Assembly (NCBI GenBank): GCA_945903545.1
Contig: CAMDOO010000004.1
Coordinates: 20,523 to 84,522 of the forward strand
Origin: Opitutus sp. GAS368
GTDB taxonomy: Bacteria; Verrucomicrobiota; Verrucomicrobiia; Opitutales; Opitutaceae
Direction of reading: 5' to 3'
Length of the DNA: 64,000 nucleotides
Shown here: positions 44,189 through 53,155 of the stretch, piece after piece
Layout of the letters: every line of letters starts with the position of its first letter
Numbering within the stretch: the first letter of the stretch is position 1
Made by a program: the position numbers and the translations under genes
Notes under the pieces: model-generated
Seen by the model: the letters and a program-made list of their open reading frames with translations, nothing else
What the model was told of the DNA's origin: nothing
The model's database searches: none

Positions 44189-44947
44189 CTATTTCACCTC
44201 GTGCGCGAAGGCCCCGTTCGCGAGGAACTGCAGCACCTGCCGGATCGCCGCGGGGTTCTTCATGAGGTACGGGTGATTCGCGGGGACCACGATGTGATCG
44301 GCCATCCCAGCCACCTTGGTATGCTCGATGGAGACTTTGCCGTCGTCGCTCCCGGGAATCATGAGGCTGTTGATCCCATTGATCGAGCGACTGCCGGCGA
44401 TCACGCCGACCGGGAAATTGACCGGACCGAGCTGGTTGGGGGCCGCGGTTGCACCCGTGCCCAGCTCACCCCCGGCCGGGCCGTTGATCTTCCGGAACAG
44501 CCACCACGACCCGATCCGGTCCACCACCTCGCTGCCCTGGTTGGGCGGTCCCAGCATTACCACCCGGCCGAGCTCAGGCACGCGGTGTTTGGCCAGATAG
44601 GAGCGGACCAGGATGCCCCCCAGCGAGTGAGTGACGAAGTGAATCCGGACGGCGCCGGCCTTCCTGGCTACGGCGAGGGCGTGGCCGACGATTTTATCGG
44701 CCAGCACATCCACGGTGGCGGTGCGGGATGGGTAGTCGACATTGTGTACGACGTAGCCGGCGTCACGGAGGGTGTTTTCCAGCGTCCCCATCGAGGCATT
44801 GGTCCGAGCCAAGCCATGCAGGAGAATCGCATGGTCCGGCGTCGCGGCGGGCGCGGCAGGCGCCCAGATACAAACGGCAGTCAGCACGAGGCTGCTCAGC
44901 AAGAGGGTGGTGAGACGGGAAGCGGGTGGAGGAGGAAGGTCAGTCAT
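44189..44947 (-). CDS. Exported alpha/beta hydrolase, lipase-like
   Basis: A 252-residue protein with a signal peptide (LTTLLLSSLVLTAVCIWAPA, cleavage near APAAT) and an alpha/beta-hydrolase core. HAILLHGLARTNASMGTLEN gives the oxyanion loop and VTHSLGGILVRSYLA the GxSxG-type nucleophile elbow (Ser in HSLGG). DDGKVSIEHTKVAGMADHIV, then PANHPYLMKN, supplies the acid and the catalytic His. Similar to secreted triacylglycerol-lipase/PGAP1-like esterases; the substrate is unknown. It is convergent with ftsZ. Confidence 0.82.
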   Translation of the reverse strand: MTDLPPPPASRLTTLLLSSLVLTAVCIWAPAAPAATPDHAILLHGLARTNASMGTLENTLRDAGYVVHNVDYPSRTATVDVLADKIVGHALAVARKAGAVRIHFVTHSLGGILVRSYLAKHRVPELGRVVMLGPPNQGSEVVDRIGSWWLFRKINGPAGGELGTGATAAPNQLGPVNFPVGVIAGSRSINGINSLMIPGSDDGKVSIEHTKVAGMADHIVVPANHPYLMKNPAAIRQVLQFLANGAFAHEVK

Positions 44948-45045
44948 AGTGAAGAGCCGACCTCATGCGTCTTCCGGCTCAAAAAAAGCTCTTCCGCGAA
45001 AGATTAGGTGAAAGATTCGGCGGAAATCTGCGTTTTACCGGGTAT

Positions 45046-45279
45046 ATGACCTCATCCGATGAATCGTTGCCGAAAATCCATGTGATCCGCGGGCTGCGCG
45101 TGGTCCTTGATGCCGATCTGGCTGCAATGTTTGAAGTGCCCACCAAACGGCTGAATGAAGCGGTGCGCAGAAATGCCGAAAAGTTCCCACCTGAGTTTTC
45201 GTTTAGTGTTACTCCAAAAGAGGTTGCAAACTTGAGGTCGCAAATTGCGACCTCAAGTTTGCACGGTGGGCTCAGGTAA
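45046..45279 (+). pseudogene. ORF6N-domain protein, truncated
   Basis: A 77-residue frame matching the N-terminal half of the ORF6N (KilA-N-type) DNA-binding domain found in phage antirepressors and mobile islands: IHVIRGLRVVLDADLAAMFE, VPTKRLNEAVRRNAEKFPPE, FSFSVTPKEVANLRSQIATS. Full-length relatives continue well past this point. Here the frame stops right after SSLHGGLR, where a short perfect-looking palindrome (45276-45308) begins. The gene's codons are less GC-biased than those of neighbouring core genes, which suggests acquisition. It might still yield a short peptide, but the domain is incomplete. Confidence 0.7.
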
Positions 45280-45308
45280 CCGCGCGAGGACTTCGTCCTC
45301 CCGCGGTT
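45276..45308. repeat. Small palindrome truncating the ORF6N frame
   Basis: TAACCGCGCGAGGAC / GTCCTCCCGCGGTTA arms with a TTC loop region, nearly perfect. The stop codon of the truncated ORF6N frame is the first TAA of the palindrome. Confidence 0.7.
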
Positions 45309-45524
45309 AGCATCCCCACGGGCGGCGCCATTGGGGCAGGCCGACCAGTTCCTGAGTAGAAGTGCGTGTCCCGCGCGCCCTGGTTCGAGTCATCCTTGGA
45401 CGTTGGGCGCTCGGCGCGCACCCATCAGTCCGTCCGTCCCCATCCATGGCGTCCCGGAATAGGTGCCGGGGTGGCTGACAATTTATTAGCCATTTCCCTT
45501 TTCCGCGGTACGGTAGGGGATCGC

Positions 45525-46592
45525 ATGAATCCAACCGCGAGCCCGGAGACAATCGTCGGGGACCAAGTGTCCCCCGCGGCCAAACTCGGCCCGGGCGCGT
45601 CCGGCGGCCTGGAGTCGGTCATGATGTCGCTCCGCCCCCACTTGGCCGAGCTCGACCGCTTCCTGCGCGGGCAGATCGAGGCCTTCGAGCCGGAGATCCA
45701 GGAGATGGCCGACAATTGCATCGATACCGGGGGGAAACGCATCCGCCCGGCCTTGGTTTTCCTGAGCGGCGGCCGGGTCCCCGGCCCGGTCCAGCCGGAG
45801 CTGGTGCGCGTCGCGGCCGTGGTGGAACTCGTCCACCTCGCCACGCTGGTGCACGATGACATCATGGACGAGGCCGAGGTTCGCCGGGGACGGCGGACGG
45901 CCGCCCGTTCCTACGGCCCGGTGGCGGCCGTGCTGCTGGGCGACGCCCTGTTCGCGCATGCGCTGCACCTGGCGGCGCAGTTCCCGACCACCGAAGTCTG
46001 CCTGGCCGTTTCCGCCTCCACCCGCCGCGTCTGCGCCGGTGAGGTCGTGCAGACCTTGCGCCGCGGCTCGACGGATTTCACGGTGGCCGATTATCAGCGG
46101 GTGATCGAGCTCAAGACCGCGGAACTCTTCCGGGCCTCGTGCCGGCTGGGCGCGGCGCTGGCCGGTCAGCCCCCGGCGTATGTCGAGGCGGCAGGCCGCT
46201 TTGGCCGGCATCTCGGTGTGGCCTACCAGATCTACGACGACCTGGCCGATTTCTTCGGCGAGGAGAAGCGGATCGGCAAGACCCTCGGCACCGACCTGGC
46301 CAGCGGCAAGCTGACCCTCCCGTTGCTGCTGCTCCTGGAAAAACTCAGCCCAGCCGAGCGCAATGAGCTGCTGCAGGAAATCCAAGGCAACCGGCCCCCG
46401 CAGCTGCCCCTCCACCTGCAGCAGATGCGCGAGCACGGGATCTTTGCGGCGGTGGCGGAAGCCATCCAGGTGGAGATCGAGGCGGCCCGCGCGGCCGTGG
46501 CGCCCTGGACCCGCTCCATCCCGGTCCCGGGCCTCCTGGCCCTGTGCGATGCCATCGCCGACCAGGTGGATGAGCTCCGGCCCGTGGCGTGA
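45525..46592 (+). CDS. Polyprenyl diphosphate synthase (IspB-like)
   Basis: A 355-residue trans-prenyltransferase that extends farnesyl diphosphate with isopentenyl diphosphate to make the quinone side chain. The first Asp-rich motif is LVHDDIMDEAEVRRG and the second YQIYDDLADFFGEE; GGKRIRPALV upstream binds diphosphate. No bulky residue at position -5 from the first motif was checked for chain length, so C35-C50 products are all possible. Together with menC and menE this fits menaquinone synthesis. ATG 45525 follows GGTAGGGGATCGC. Confidence 0.88.
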   Translation: MNPTASPETIVGDQVSPAAKLGPGASGGLESVMMSLRPHLAELDRFLRGQIEAFEPEIQEMADNCIDTGGKRIRPALVFLSGGRVPGPVQPELVRVAAVVELVHLATLVHDDIMDEAEVRRGRRTAARSYGPVAAVLLGDALFAHALHLAAQFPTTEVCLAVSASTRRVCAGEVVQTLRRGSTDFTVADYQRVIELKTAELFRASCRLGAALAGQPPAYVEAAGRFGRHLGVAYQIYDDLADFFGEEKRIGKTLGTDLASGKLTLPLLLLLEKLSPAERNELLQEIQGNRPPQLPLHLQQMREHGIFAAVAEAIQVEIEAARAAVAPWTRSIPVPGLLALCDAIADQVDELRPVA

Positions 46593-46610
46593 GAGGTCGG
46601 GGATAGGTCT

Positions 46611-46645
46611 GGCCCGTCGGGCCGGCCGCGATGGCTTCCGTCGTC
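46611..46645 (+). repeat. GGTAGGG-family hairpin variant
   Basis: GATAGGTCTGGCCCGTCGGG followed by CCGGCCGCGAT: the stem GGCCCGTCGGGCC differs from other copies but still pairs, while the flanking CGGCCGCGAT is conserved. Confidence 0.65.
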
Positions 46646-46652
46646 CGGCGTG

Positions 46653-46871
46653 ATTTCACGCCAAGACGCGACGAGCGCTAAGGTCGATCGCCGGATTGGT
46701 TTCACACAGAGACACAGAGAGCACAGAGCCCGAGCCATTGTGTTGGGGCTTGGGCTCCAATCCTTCCGGTCTCAGTGCGCTCTGTGTCTCTGTGTGCCAA
46801 TAATTCCGGGATTCGGATTCACAAAAGTCTCTCCTCCGAGCTTGGCGTTCTTGGTGTCTTGGCGTGCCAAA
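46653..46871. repeat. Nested hairpin: CGCCAAGA words outside, CACAGAGA words inside
   Basis: The outer arms TTTCACGCCAAGACGCGACG (46655) and CTTGGTGTCTTGGCGTGCC (ending ~46869) pair. Inside them lies a complete CACAGAGA hairpin: left TTTCACACAGAGACACAGAG and AGCACAGAG, right CTCTGTGTCTCTGTGTGCC. Two different word families are thus stacked concentrically in the gap between the prenyl synthase gene and the second sigma gene. Confidence 0.82.
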
Positions 46872-46939
46872 ATCCTGCGATCGGTCCTCCGGGCTGAATT
46901 TCCATTTGCATGCGACCCCGCGACCGACATCGTCGCGCC

Positions 46940-47578
46940 ATGACCCCGACGAAGGCCCTTGAGAAGCCCCTGGTGACATCACCGGACCGGGCGCAAGAGG
47001 CGGATGCCGACTCGGTGATTGTCCGGCGGGTCCAGGGCGGGGATGTGGCGGCCTTTGACGTGTTGATCCTGAAGTACCGCCAGCGGCTCTACTCGGTCAT
47101 TTACAACCTGACTTCGAACCGGGAGGACGCCTCCGACCTGGTGCAGGACAGCTTTATCAAGGCTTTCCAGTCGATCAACCGCTTCGGCGGACAGTCCTCG
47201 TTCTTCACCTGGCTCTACCGCATCGCGATCAATTCGGCCTTATCCCACTTGCGGAAAAACCGGTTGCGCACGTTCTTCAGTCTGGAGCAGATCGACGAGA
47301 ACGACCGCCCCTCCGCCGAGGTGATCGCGGCCCTGACCGATGATTCCAATGGCGCGGAGCGGGGCACGATGGTGCGGGAACTTCAGGAAAAATTGAACGA
47401 GGCGATGCTAAAGCTGTCTATCAGCCATCGCACTGTGGTTACCTTATTTGAAATCGACGGCTTGAGCCATCAAGAGATCGCCGAAGTCATGTCGTGCTCC
47501 GTCGGAACCGTGCGCTCCCGGCTGCATTACGCGAAGCAGCAGCTCCAGTCGGAGCTTCAACCCTACCTGCGCCGATGA
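46940..47578 (+). CDS. RpoE/SigW-like ECF sigma factor
   Basis: A 212-residue ECF sigma factor of the conserved RpoE-like type. Region 2: AAFDVLILKYRQRLYSVIYN, DASDLVQDSFIKAFQSINRF, FFTWLYRIAINSALSHLRKN. Region 4: LSISHRTVVTLFEIDGLSHQ, EIAEVMSCSVGTVRSRLHYA. It differs from the factor at 3733 in both regions, so it should use a different promoter. The stop overlaps the next start by four bases (ATGA), pairing it with a probable anti-sigma gene. Confidence 0.93.
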   Translation: MTPTKALEKPLVTSPDRAQEADADSVIVRRVQGGDVAAFDVLILKYRQRLYSVIYNLTSNREDASDLVQDSFIKAFQSINRFGGQSSFFTWLYRIAINSALSHLRKNRLRTFFSLEQIDENDRPSAEVIAALTDDSNGAERGTMVRELQEKLNEAMLKLSISHRTVVTLFEIDGLSHQEIAEVMSCSVGTVRSRLHYAKQQLQSELQPYLRR

Positions 47579-48378
47579 CCCCCCGGAACCCTTCAGACCA
47601 GCCGACCCTTGAGGATTTGATCCGCCTCAAGCGTGCGGAGCGTCCGCCGGCCGATTTTTGGAAACGCTTTGAGGAGGAACTGCGCGCCAAGCAGCTCGCC
47701 GCCATCGTGGAGCCGCGCCCTTGGTGGCAGTCGCTGACGGTCCTGTTGTCCGGCCGCCGCGCAATGATCGCCGGATTCGGCGCCGCGGCCGCCGTGGCCG
47801 CCGTGGGCTACTTGCGGCTTCCTTCGAACCAGGCCTTGGTCTTTGCCCAGGCTGTTGTGCGGGAGGTTTCCGCCTCCGCGCAGGGTGTGGCATCCACCCC
47901 GTCCACCGTCACCGAGAAACCCGCGGCGCAACCTGTGGCCGTGGTCGGGGCGGTCGCCGCCCCGGCGGCGACGCCGTCCAGCCAGGTGGCAGCCACGGAC
48001 CATTCCGCCCGGTCCGAGGATCTGCCCCGCGCGGCCGCGGTGGCGTCCAGCGTTGTCAGCCCCGTGCTGGTCACGTTTTCCGAGATCCAGGTCCCGCCGC
48101 CCCGGTCCGCGCTGGCCACGACCGTGCCGGCCACGACCCGGTCCTTTGCTTCCAGCCTTCGGACCGAGCTCGGCTCGTCCGAGCCTCTGGCCTCCATTTC
48201 CGCGCCGCAGGAACAGCGCGGGGCCCGTTTTGCGATTTTCGCCGAGGTGGCCATGCTGCCCGCGTCGGCGATTTCCTCGTCGGCCCGCTCGCAGCTGACC
48301 CCGCGCGATTCCGATCTGCGGGATCGTGACATCGGCCGTCTCTCGGCCAAGGCCAACGCCCTGCGCCTGGATTTCTGA
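47575..48378 (+). CDS. Single-pass membrane protein, probable anti-sigma factor
   Basis: A 267-residue protein: a cytoplasmic N-terminal helix (LEDLIRLKRAERPPADFWKR followed by FEEELRAKQLAAI), one membrane helix around residues 62-80 (MIAGFGAAAAVAAVGYL), and a long low-complexity Ala/Ser/Pro-rich periplasmic tail. Translational coupling to the RpoE-like sigma gene suggests it is its membrane anti-sigma factor. There is no zinc-binding motif. The tail, rich in Val/Ala/Pro, has no recognised domain. Confidence 0.68.
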   Translation: MTPRNPSDQPTLEDLIRLKRAERPPADFWKRFEEELRAKQLAAIVEPRPWWQSLTVLLSGRRAMIAGFGAAAAVAAVGYLRLPSNQALVFAQAVVREVSASAQGVASTPSTVTEKPAAQPVAVVGAVAAPAATPSSQVAATDHSARSEDLPRAAAVASSVVSPVLVTFSEIQVPPPRSALATTVPATTRSFASSLRTELGSSEPLASISAPQEQRGARFAIFAEVAMLPASAISSSARSQLTPRDSDLRDRDIGRLSAKANALRLDF

Positions 48379-48763
48379 GGTGACGGGCCTCCGGGCCGTG
48401 ACCAACCGCGGCAAGACCGCGGATGACTTAAAGGGCTTCTCGAATGGCAGGAGCCTGCTGGTCCGTTCGACTTGCTCAGGGCCCCGAGCCCGGTCGAGGG
48501 GGCAGGCGATCCGGATCGGGCACGATCGAGCGAAACGTCGTCTGCCAGCACGCTCCTAAAACGACAGTCCTCCGCATGGGCCCCAGGTAAAATGACGAAG
48601 CCATTTTACGCGCAGTGGTGGGCAAAAGCTGCGGAGCAGGAGACCCCGGCTTCGGGTACGGTGTGGCCGATGATTCAATTGGCCTGCGAAGGCAGTTTGA
48701 TCGCAGGCCTTAGCAAGGGTGCAGGCCCATGCGGCTTTAGGACGGCCGCATGGGCCATTCTTT
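48379..48763. other. Intergenic region, no supported gene
   Basis: About 385 bases between the anti-sigma-like gene and the convergent fumarase gene. It contains a degenerate GACTTGCTCAGGGCCCCGAG repeat half (48470-48500) and a short hairpin around GCATGGGCC (48727-48757, arms GGCCCATGCGGC / GCCGCATGGGCC). Short open frames exist but overlap the repeat and lack motifs. Confidence 0.5.
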
Positions 48764-48796
48764 CGAAAATCCGGGCCGATCAGGCCCGGATTTTCG
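48764..48796 (-). terminator. Hairpin terminator enclosing the fumarase stop codon
   Basis: CGAAAATCCGGGCC / GGCCCGGATTTTCG, a perfect 14-bp stem with the 5-base loop GATCA. On the minus strand the loop contains the TGA stop of the fumarase gene, and the stem encodes its last residues (KIRA). A U-rich stretch lies within the 3' arm. Confidence 0.7.
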
Positions 48797-50429
48797 CAGG
48801 TATGCAGGCCGCGCAGCCGTTGGCGTAGAAGTCGTTGCCCTTGTCGTCCACGAGGATGAACGCGGGGAAGTCCTGCACTTCGATCTTCCAGATGGCCTCC
48901 ATCCCCAACTCGGGATACTCCAGTACCTCGACCTTGCGGATGTTCTCCTTGGCCAGGATGGCGGCTGGGCCGCCGATGCTCCCGAGGTAGAAACCGCCAT
49001 GCTTGTGGCAGGCCGCGGTCACCTGCGGGCTGCGGTTGCCCTTGGCGAGCATGACCATCGAGCCGCCCTTGGACTGGAAGAGGTCGACGTAGCTGTCCAT
49101 CCGGCCGGCGGTGGTGGGACCAAACGAGCCCGAGGCATAACCCTGCGGGGTCTTGGCCGGTCCGGCGTAGTAGACGGGGTGGTCCTTGATGTAGGCGGGC
49201 AGGTCCTGGCCGGCATCGAGGCGCTCCTTGAGCTTGGCGTGCGCACTGTCACGGGCGACGACCATCGGGCCGGAGAGCGACACGCGCGTGGTGACCGGGT
49301 ACTTGCTCAGCTCGGCGCGGATCTCGGCCATCGGGCGGTTGAGGTCGATGCGCACGATCGAGTCATCCTTCCAGAGCCGCTCCGATGCGGGGATGAAACG
49401 ACCCGGGTTGGTCTCGAGTTTCTCGAGAAAGATGCCATCGCGGTTGATCTTGCCGCGGATATTGCGGTCGGCGCTGCAGGAGACGCCGAGCCCGATCGGG
49501 CAGCTCGCGCCGTGGCGGGGCAGGCGGATGACGCGGACATCGAGGGCGAAGTATTTGCCGCCGAACTGGGCTCCGATCCCGGTGGAACGGGCGATCTCCA
49601 GCACCTTGGTTTCCATCGCGGTGTCGCGGAAGGCGCGGCCGTGCTCGTTGCCGGTCGTCGGGAGGGCGTCGAGGTAGCGGGTGGTGGCGAGCTTCAGGGT
49701 CTTCATGCACGCTTCGGCGCTGGTGCCGCCGACCACGAGCACGAGGTGGTAGGGCGGGCAGGCGCTGGTGCCGAGGAGGGGCAGTTTGTCAGCGACCCAT
49801 TTCTCGAAGCTCTTCGGGTTCAGGACGGCCTTCGTCTCTTGGAAGAAGAGCATCTTGTTCGCCGACCCGCCGCCCTTGGCGACAAACATGAACTCATAGG
49901 CCGCGCCCTTGCCGGCCATCAGGTCGATCTGCGCGGGGAGGTTGGTGCCGGTGTTGATCTCCTTCCACATGTCGAGCGGGGCGACTTGGGAATAGCGGAG
50001 GTTTTCCTGGGTGAAGGCGTTGTAGATGCCGTGGCTGATCGCCTCGGCATCGTTGGCGCCGGTCCAGACCTGCTCGCCCTTCTTGGCAAAGACGGCCGCG
50101 GTGCCGGTGTCCTGGCACATGGGCAGGATGCCCTCGGCGGCGATCTCGGCGTTCTTGAGGAGCGTGAGCGCGACATAGCGGTCATTGGCCGAAGCCTCGG
50201 GGTCGGCGAGGATCGCGGCGACCTGGGCGAGATGGGCCGGCCGGAGCTGGAACGAGCAGTCGTGGAAGGCCTGCTGGGCCAAGAAGGTCAGGGCGCCCGG
50301 GTCAACCTTGAGGATCTCCTTGCCTTCGAACGAGGCCGTGGAGATTCCCTCGCGGCTCAGCAGCCGGTACTCGGTCTGGTCCTCGCCGAGGGGAAGTGGG
50401 TCCTGGTAGACAAAGGGCGGAGTGGGCAT
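48780..50429 (-). CDS. fumA: Fumarate hydratase, class I (FumA/FumB type)
   Basis: A 549-residue iron-sulfur fumarase that interconverts fumarate and malate. The N-terminal alpha part carries [20 protein letters not shown] and [20 protein letters not shown], and a third cysteine is in [10 protein letters not shown], together the ligands of the [4Fe-4S] cluster. The C-terminal beta part has [40 protein letters not shown] and [20 protein letters not shown]. Length matches single-chain FumA rather than two-subunit enzymes. ATG 50429 ([10 protein letters not shown]) is preferred; the longer frame runs into a repeat hairpin. Confidence 0.95.
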   Translation of the reverse strand: MPTPPFVYQDPLPLGEDQTEYRLLSREGISTASFEGKEILKVDPGALTFLAQQAFHDCSFQLRPAHLAQVAAILADPEASANDRYVALTLLKNAEIAAEGILPMCQDTGTAAVFAKKGEQVWTGANDAEAISHGIYNAFTQENLRYSQVAPLDMWKEINTGTNLPAQIDLMAGKGAAYEFMFVAKGGGSANKMLFFQETKAVLNPKSFEKWVADKLPLLGTSACPPYHLVLVVGGTSAEACMKTLKLATTRYLDALPTTGNEHGRAFRDTAMETKVLEIARSTGIGAQFGGKYFALDVRVIRLPRHGASCPIGLGVSCSADRNIRGKINRDGIFLEKLETNPGRFIPASERLWKDDSIVRIDLNRPMAEIRAELSKYPVTTRVSLSGPMVVARDSAHAKLKERLDAGQDLPAYIKDHPVYYAGPAKTPQGYASGSFGPTTAGRMDSYVDLFQSKGGSMVMLAKGNRSPQVTAACHKHGGFYLGSIGGPAAILAKENIRKVEVLEYPELGMEAIWKIEVQDFPAFILVDDKGNDFYANGCAACIPAKIRA

Positions 50430-50485
50430 GGCCCTCCAACTTGGGTGATTTTTGCGCCGAGTAAAGGAGGCGCGATGGATCGACG

Positions 50486-50520
50486 GGTAGGGCTGGCTCG
50501 ACGAGCCGGCCGCGATCGGA
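50486..50520 (+). repeat. GGTAGGG hairpin element
   Basis: GGTAGGGCTG, stem GGCTCGACGAGCC, GGCCGCGAT. It is identical over this core to the copy at 8071-8107 on the other strand. Confidence 0.75.
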
Positions 50521-50525
50521 TTCTT

Positions 50526-50640
50526 CGAAACTTTGGCACACAGAGACGCAGAGAGCACAGAGGATCCGGATTACTGATTGGGGTTCGGATCACTCATCCC
50601 TCCGATCTCTGTGTCCTCGGTGTCACTGTGGGCCAAATCC
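50526..50640. repeat. CACAGAGA-word inverted repeat
   Basis: The left arm TTTGGCACACAGAGACGCAG plus AGAGCACAGAG pairs with the right arm CTCTGTGTCCTCGGTGTCAC followed by TGTGGGCCAAA. The loop is about 45 bases. A TTTCGACAGGCTCAAGGCCC / CTGAGCGGAGTCGAGG repeat follows at 50665-50702. Confidence 0.8.
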
Positions 50641-50802
50641 GGTTCAATCATCGCGGTCGCCCGTTTCGACAGGCTCAAGGCCCTGAGCGGAGTCGAGGGG
50701 CTCATCGAGGCAACCCTACCAACCGAGCCGACAATCCCAGGCTTGGGCTGCACCCAACAAACAGGTTGGCGCCGGGCTCATCCCGGCTACGTTGCGACCA
50801 GC

Positions 50803-51036
50803 ATGGAAAACCAGATCAAAGACGCCCTCAGCCGCCTGCTCGCGGGCATCAAGGCCTCGGACGGCAAGACGATCGCCGGCGAGATGGCGCGCCTTGACGA
50901 CTTCCTCGAGCGCGGCCGCGCGGGCCTGCACCCGCAGCTGACCCACTTCCTGGAACGACGCAGCTACGCCAAGGCCCTGCAGTTCCTGGGTGGCGATGCC
51001 GACATCCCGACTGGCAGCTGCGGCGGGCGGCAGTGA
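50803..51036 (+). CDS. Small conserved-looking hypothetical protein
   Basis: A 77-residue acidic-basic helical protein (MENQIKDALSRLLAGIKASD, AGEMARLDDFLERGRAGLHP, LERRSYAKALQFLGGDADIP) ending in a Cys/Gly motif TGSCGGRQ. Codon bias is like the core genes and the start has a clean context after a repeat. The family and function are unknown to me. It is 52 bases upstream of the YciH-like gene on the same strand and may be co-transcribed. Confidence 0.65.
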   Translation: MENQIKDALSRLLAGIKASDGKTIAGEMARLDDFLERGRAGLHPQLTHFLERRSYAKALQFLGGDADIPTGSCGGRQ

Positions 51037-51055
51037 TCTTTCCCGGAGGGATGCA

Positions 51056-51090
51056 TTTTTAACCGCGAATGGACGCGAATTCACGCGAAT
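51056..51090 (+). repeat. CGCGAAT-word repeat overlapping a start codon
   Basis: TTTTTAACCGCGAATGGACG followed by CGAATTCACGCGAATGAAA: three copies of CGCGAAT at 9-11 base intervals. The ATG of the downstream gene is formed by the last copy. Confidence 0.7.
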
Positions 51091-51511
51091 GAAAAAAAGC
51101 TCCGGCAAGATTACCACTTCGGGCGGTGAGTCCCTCGGCCAGAATCCCTTCGCCCAATTGAGCGGGGCCGGATTGCCCTCGGCACCGGTGAATCCTCCGC
51201 CTGCGCTGAGCGCGTCGAAGGGGCTGGCATCCGCCTCGGCCCGTGGCGCGGCACCCGAGGAGCGCAACCGGGGCCGGGTGGATGTCCGGCGCGAGACCGG
51301 TGGCCGAGGGGGCAAGACCGTGACCGTGGTGGACGGCTTTGTCGGCATCGGCCTGCCAGAGAAGGAGCAACTCACCAAGAAGATGCGCGCGGCCTGCGGC
51401 TGCGGCGGGACGGTGAAGGAGGGCGCGATCGAGATCCAGGGCGACCAGCGCGAGAACGTGGCGCGGATCCTCTGCGAGGCGGGGTTCCGCCCGGTGATGG
51501 CCGGCGGATGA
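51089..51511 (+). CDS. SUI1/YciH-family translation factor
   Basis: A 140-residue protein whose C-terminal ~75 residues form a SUI1 (eIF1-like) domain: GGRGGKTVTVVDGFVGIGLP, EKEQLTKKMRAACGCGGTVK, EGAIEIQGDQRENVARILCE. Bacterial YciH influences start-site fidelity on the 30S subunit under stress. The N-terminal half is a disordered Gly/Ala/Pro linker that contains PALSASKG, encoded by a piece of a dispersed CGCTGAGCGCGTCGAAGG repeat. The start codon itself lies in a CGCGAAT repeat. Confidence 0.85.
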   Translation: MKKSSGKITTSGGESLGQNPFAQLSGAGLPSAPVNPPPALSASKGLASASARGAAPEERNRGRVDVRRETGGRGGKTVTVVDGFVGIGLPEKEQLTKKMRAACGCGGTVKEGAIEIQGDQRENVARILCEAGFRPVMAGG

Positions 51512-51534
51512 GCGCGGATCGACCGCGGTGGATT

Positions 51535-51612
51535 GAGGTAGGGCTGAGGCGGTGCCTCAGCTGTGATCATTTTATCGTCAATCGCGGCTGACTCACCGAG
51601 TCAGCCCTACCC
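51535..51612. repeat. Two GGTAGGG elements head to head
   Basis: GGTAGGGCTGAGGCGGTGCC followed by TCAGCTGTGAT on one side, and its mirror ATCGCGGCTGACTCACCGAG followed by TCAGCCCTACC on the other. Each unit has its own stem (GAGGC/GCCTC and GACTC/GAGTC), again different from other copies but base-paired. Confidence 0.8.
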
Positions 51613-51616
51613 GGGA

Positions 51617-53155
51617 TCACGTCAGCCGGATCAGCTCCGCCGTCGCGGGCACATCCTTGATGATCTGCGAGGGCTCCGGGCCGACGCCGAGATAGCGCAG
51701 GTTGGGCAGGGTGGCGGGGCGGGGGCCCGGGCCGTAGGCCACATCCACCAGGCTGCGCACCATCGCGGCCACGTAGAGCTGGGCGTTGCGCGGCAGGTCG
51801 GCGAACTTCCGCACTTGGGAAACGTCCTCGGTCCAGCCGGGGTGCTTGGTGTACACGGGGCGGAGGGTCCGGCGCACGGCCTCGTTGCGCGGCACGTGTG
51901 GGTAGCGCTTGCCGGCGGCGTCCTCGTAGGCGGTGCAGATCAGGAGGTCGCCCTTCCATTCTCCGCCGTGGGTGAGGGCGTCGAGCTTGTTGATCATCAC
52001 GTCCTGGAAGCCGCCGTAGCGGAGGGCGTCGCCCTTTTCCACGGCGTCGTACCAGCCCACCATGCGCTGGCGGCCGGTGCTGGTGCCGAACTCGATCTGC
52101 TTCAGCCGCGCGGTGAGCGGGTGCGCGTCGTCCATCTGCGTCAGGAACGTGTGCGTGCCGACCTTGGTGTCGTACGCCTTGGCCACGCCAAAGGTGTGGA
52201 TGCGCTGCACCGGGATGCCCGCGCTCTCGAAGAACTCGGGGGTGTAGGTGTGCGAGGCCGTGACGTTCGGCGAGAAGCCGTGGCGCTTGTCGAGCCAGTA
52301 GGCCTGGCCGAACTCGCCGATGATGGTGTGGCCGGCGGCGACTTCGCGCAGGATCAGCTCGCGGACCTCGCCGATGTTCTTGGCGAGGGCGGTGCCGGCC
52401 TGCCAGTAGGTGGAGGTCAGGGCCTCCAGGTTCAGCGTGAACGGGGCGGGACCGCGGAAGCGGCTGAAGTCGAACTCGTCCTTCGTGAACACGCCGAGCT
52501 CGATCGCCTCGGCGTTGGCGCGCTGTTCGGCGGCCGTGAGTTTGTCGAAGAAGCCGTTCCAGGCCGCCTCACTGACGCGGCAGACGTGCTGGATGGTGCG
52601 GCAGGCGCGGTCGGCGCGCTGGGCCAGCTTGCGGGCGAAGAAATTCGGGCCGCCGAGGAAATCGGCGTAGGTGATCTGCTGTTGGCCGACCTCGTCGAGG
52701 TAGGCGGGGGTGATGCCGCGACCGGTCGAGCCGCGCGCCTCCTCGGCGAGGACGTTGACCCGGTAATCCTCCCACGCGAGGTCGAGCAGGCGGTGGGTGA
52801 GGTCGGAGACGAGCGTGCGCTCGTCGATCAGCAGACGGGAGAGGATGGCATGGCCCTTCTTTTCCAGCGGACGGGTTTCCCACCAGATCTTGCGCGGGTC
52901 GGCCACCACGCCGCTGCCGATGCAGAGGTGCGCCGCGTCGCGCACCACCACGCCGGCGGGCAGGAGGTTGAGCTTGATGCCCCCGGCGGTGTGGCCGGAG
53001 TTGGCGCCGCCGTTGACCTTCAGGACCACCGAGACCGGGGCGCGCGTGCCGCGCAGCTCGTTGGCGACCTCGGGGATGAGCCGGCCCTTGCCTTCGTCGC
53101 CAAGGGAGATGCCGACGTCAGCGATGAGCTGGCTGGAGAAAGGGGGGAGGGACAT
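51617..53155 (-). CDS. purA: Adenylosuccinate synthetase, divergent long form
   Basis: A 512-residue PurA-family enzyme that converts IMP and aspartate to adenylosuccinate using GTP. The catalytic core is kept: GDEGKG (19-24, catalytic Asp20), NGGANSGHT (His55), [28 protein letters not shown] and NKLDAL. It is ~80 residues longer than standard PurA (about 430), lacks the usual QWGDEGKG context (here [10 protein letters not shown]), and has [13 protein letters not shown] where FEGAQG is usual. It is probably the housekeeping enzyme of this lineage, but a related ligase is possible. It sits 200 bases downstream of guaB on the same strand. Confidence 0.85.
   Translation of the reverse strand: MSLPPFSSQLIADVGISLGDEGKGRLIPEVANELRGTRAPVSVVLKVNGGANSGHTAGGIKLNLLPAGVVVRDAAHLCIGSGVVADPRKIWWETRPLEKKGHAILSRLLIDERTLVSDLTHRLLDLAWEDYRVNVLAEEARGSTGRGITPAYLDEVGQQQITYADFLGGPNFFARKLAQRADRACRTIQHVCRVSEAAWNGFFDKLTAAEQRANAEAIELGVFTKDEFDFSRFRGPAPFTLNLEALTSTYWQAGTALAKNIGEVRELILREVAAGHTIIGEFGQAYWLDKRHGFSPNVTASHTYTPEFFESAGIPVQRIHTFGVAKAYDTKVGTHTFLTQMDDAHPLTARLKQIEFGTSTGRQRMVGWYDAVEKGDALRYGGFQDVMINKLDALTHGGEWKGDLLICTAYEDAAGKRYPHVPRNEAVRRTLRPVYTKHPGWTEDVSQVRKFADLPRNAQLYVAAMVRSLVDVAYGPGPRPATLPNLRYLGVGPEPSQIIKDVPATAELIRLT

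Noticed and set aside
48472..48828. Possible 118-residue gene between the anti-sigma-like gene and fumarase
   Set aside because: It begins in a repeat half, overlaps the fumarase terminator and C-terminus, and shows no motif.
48750..50897. 715-codon plus-strand frame opposite fumarase
   Set aside because: A shadow of the conserved class I fumarase, extended through repeat hairpins.
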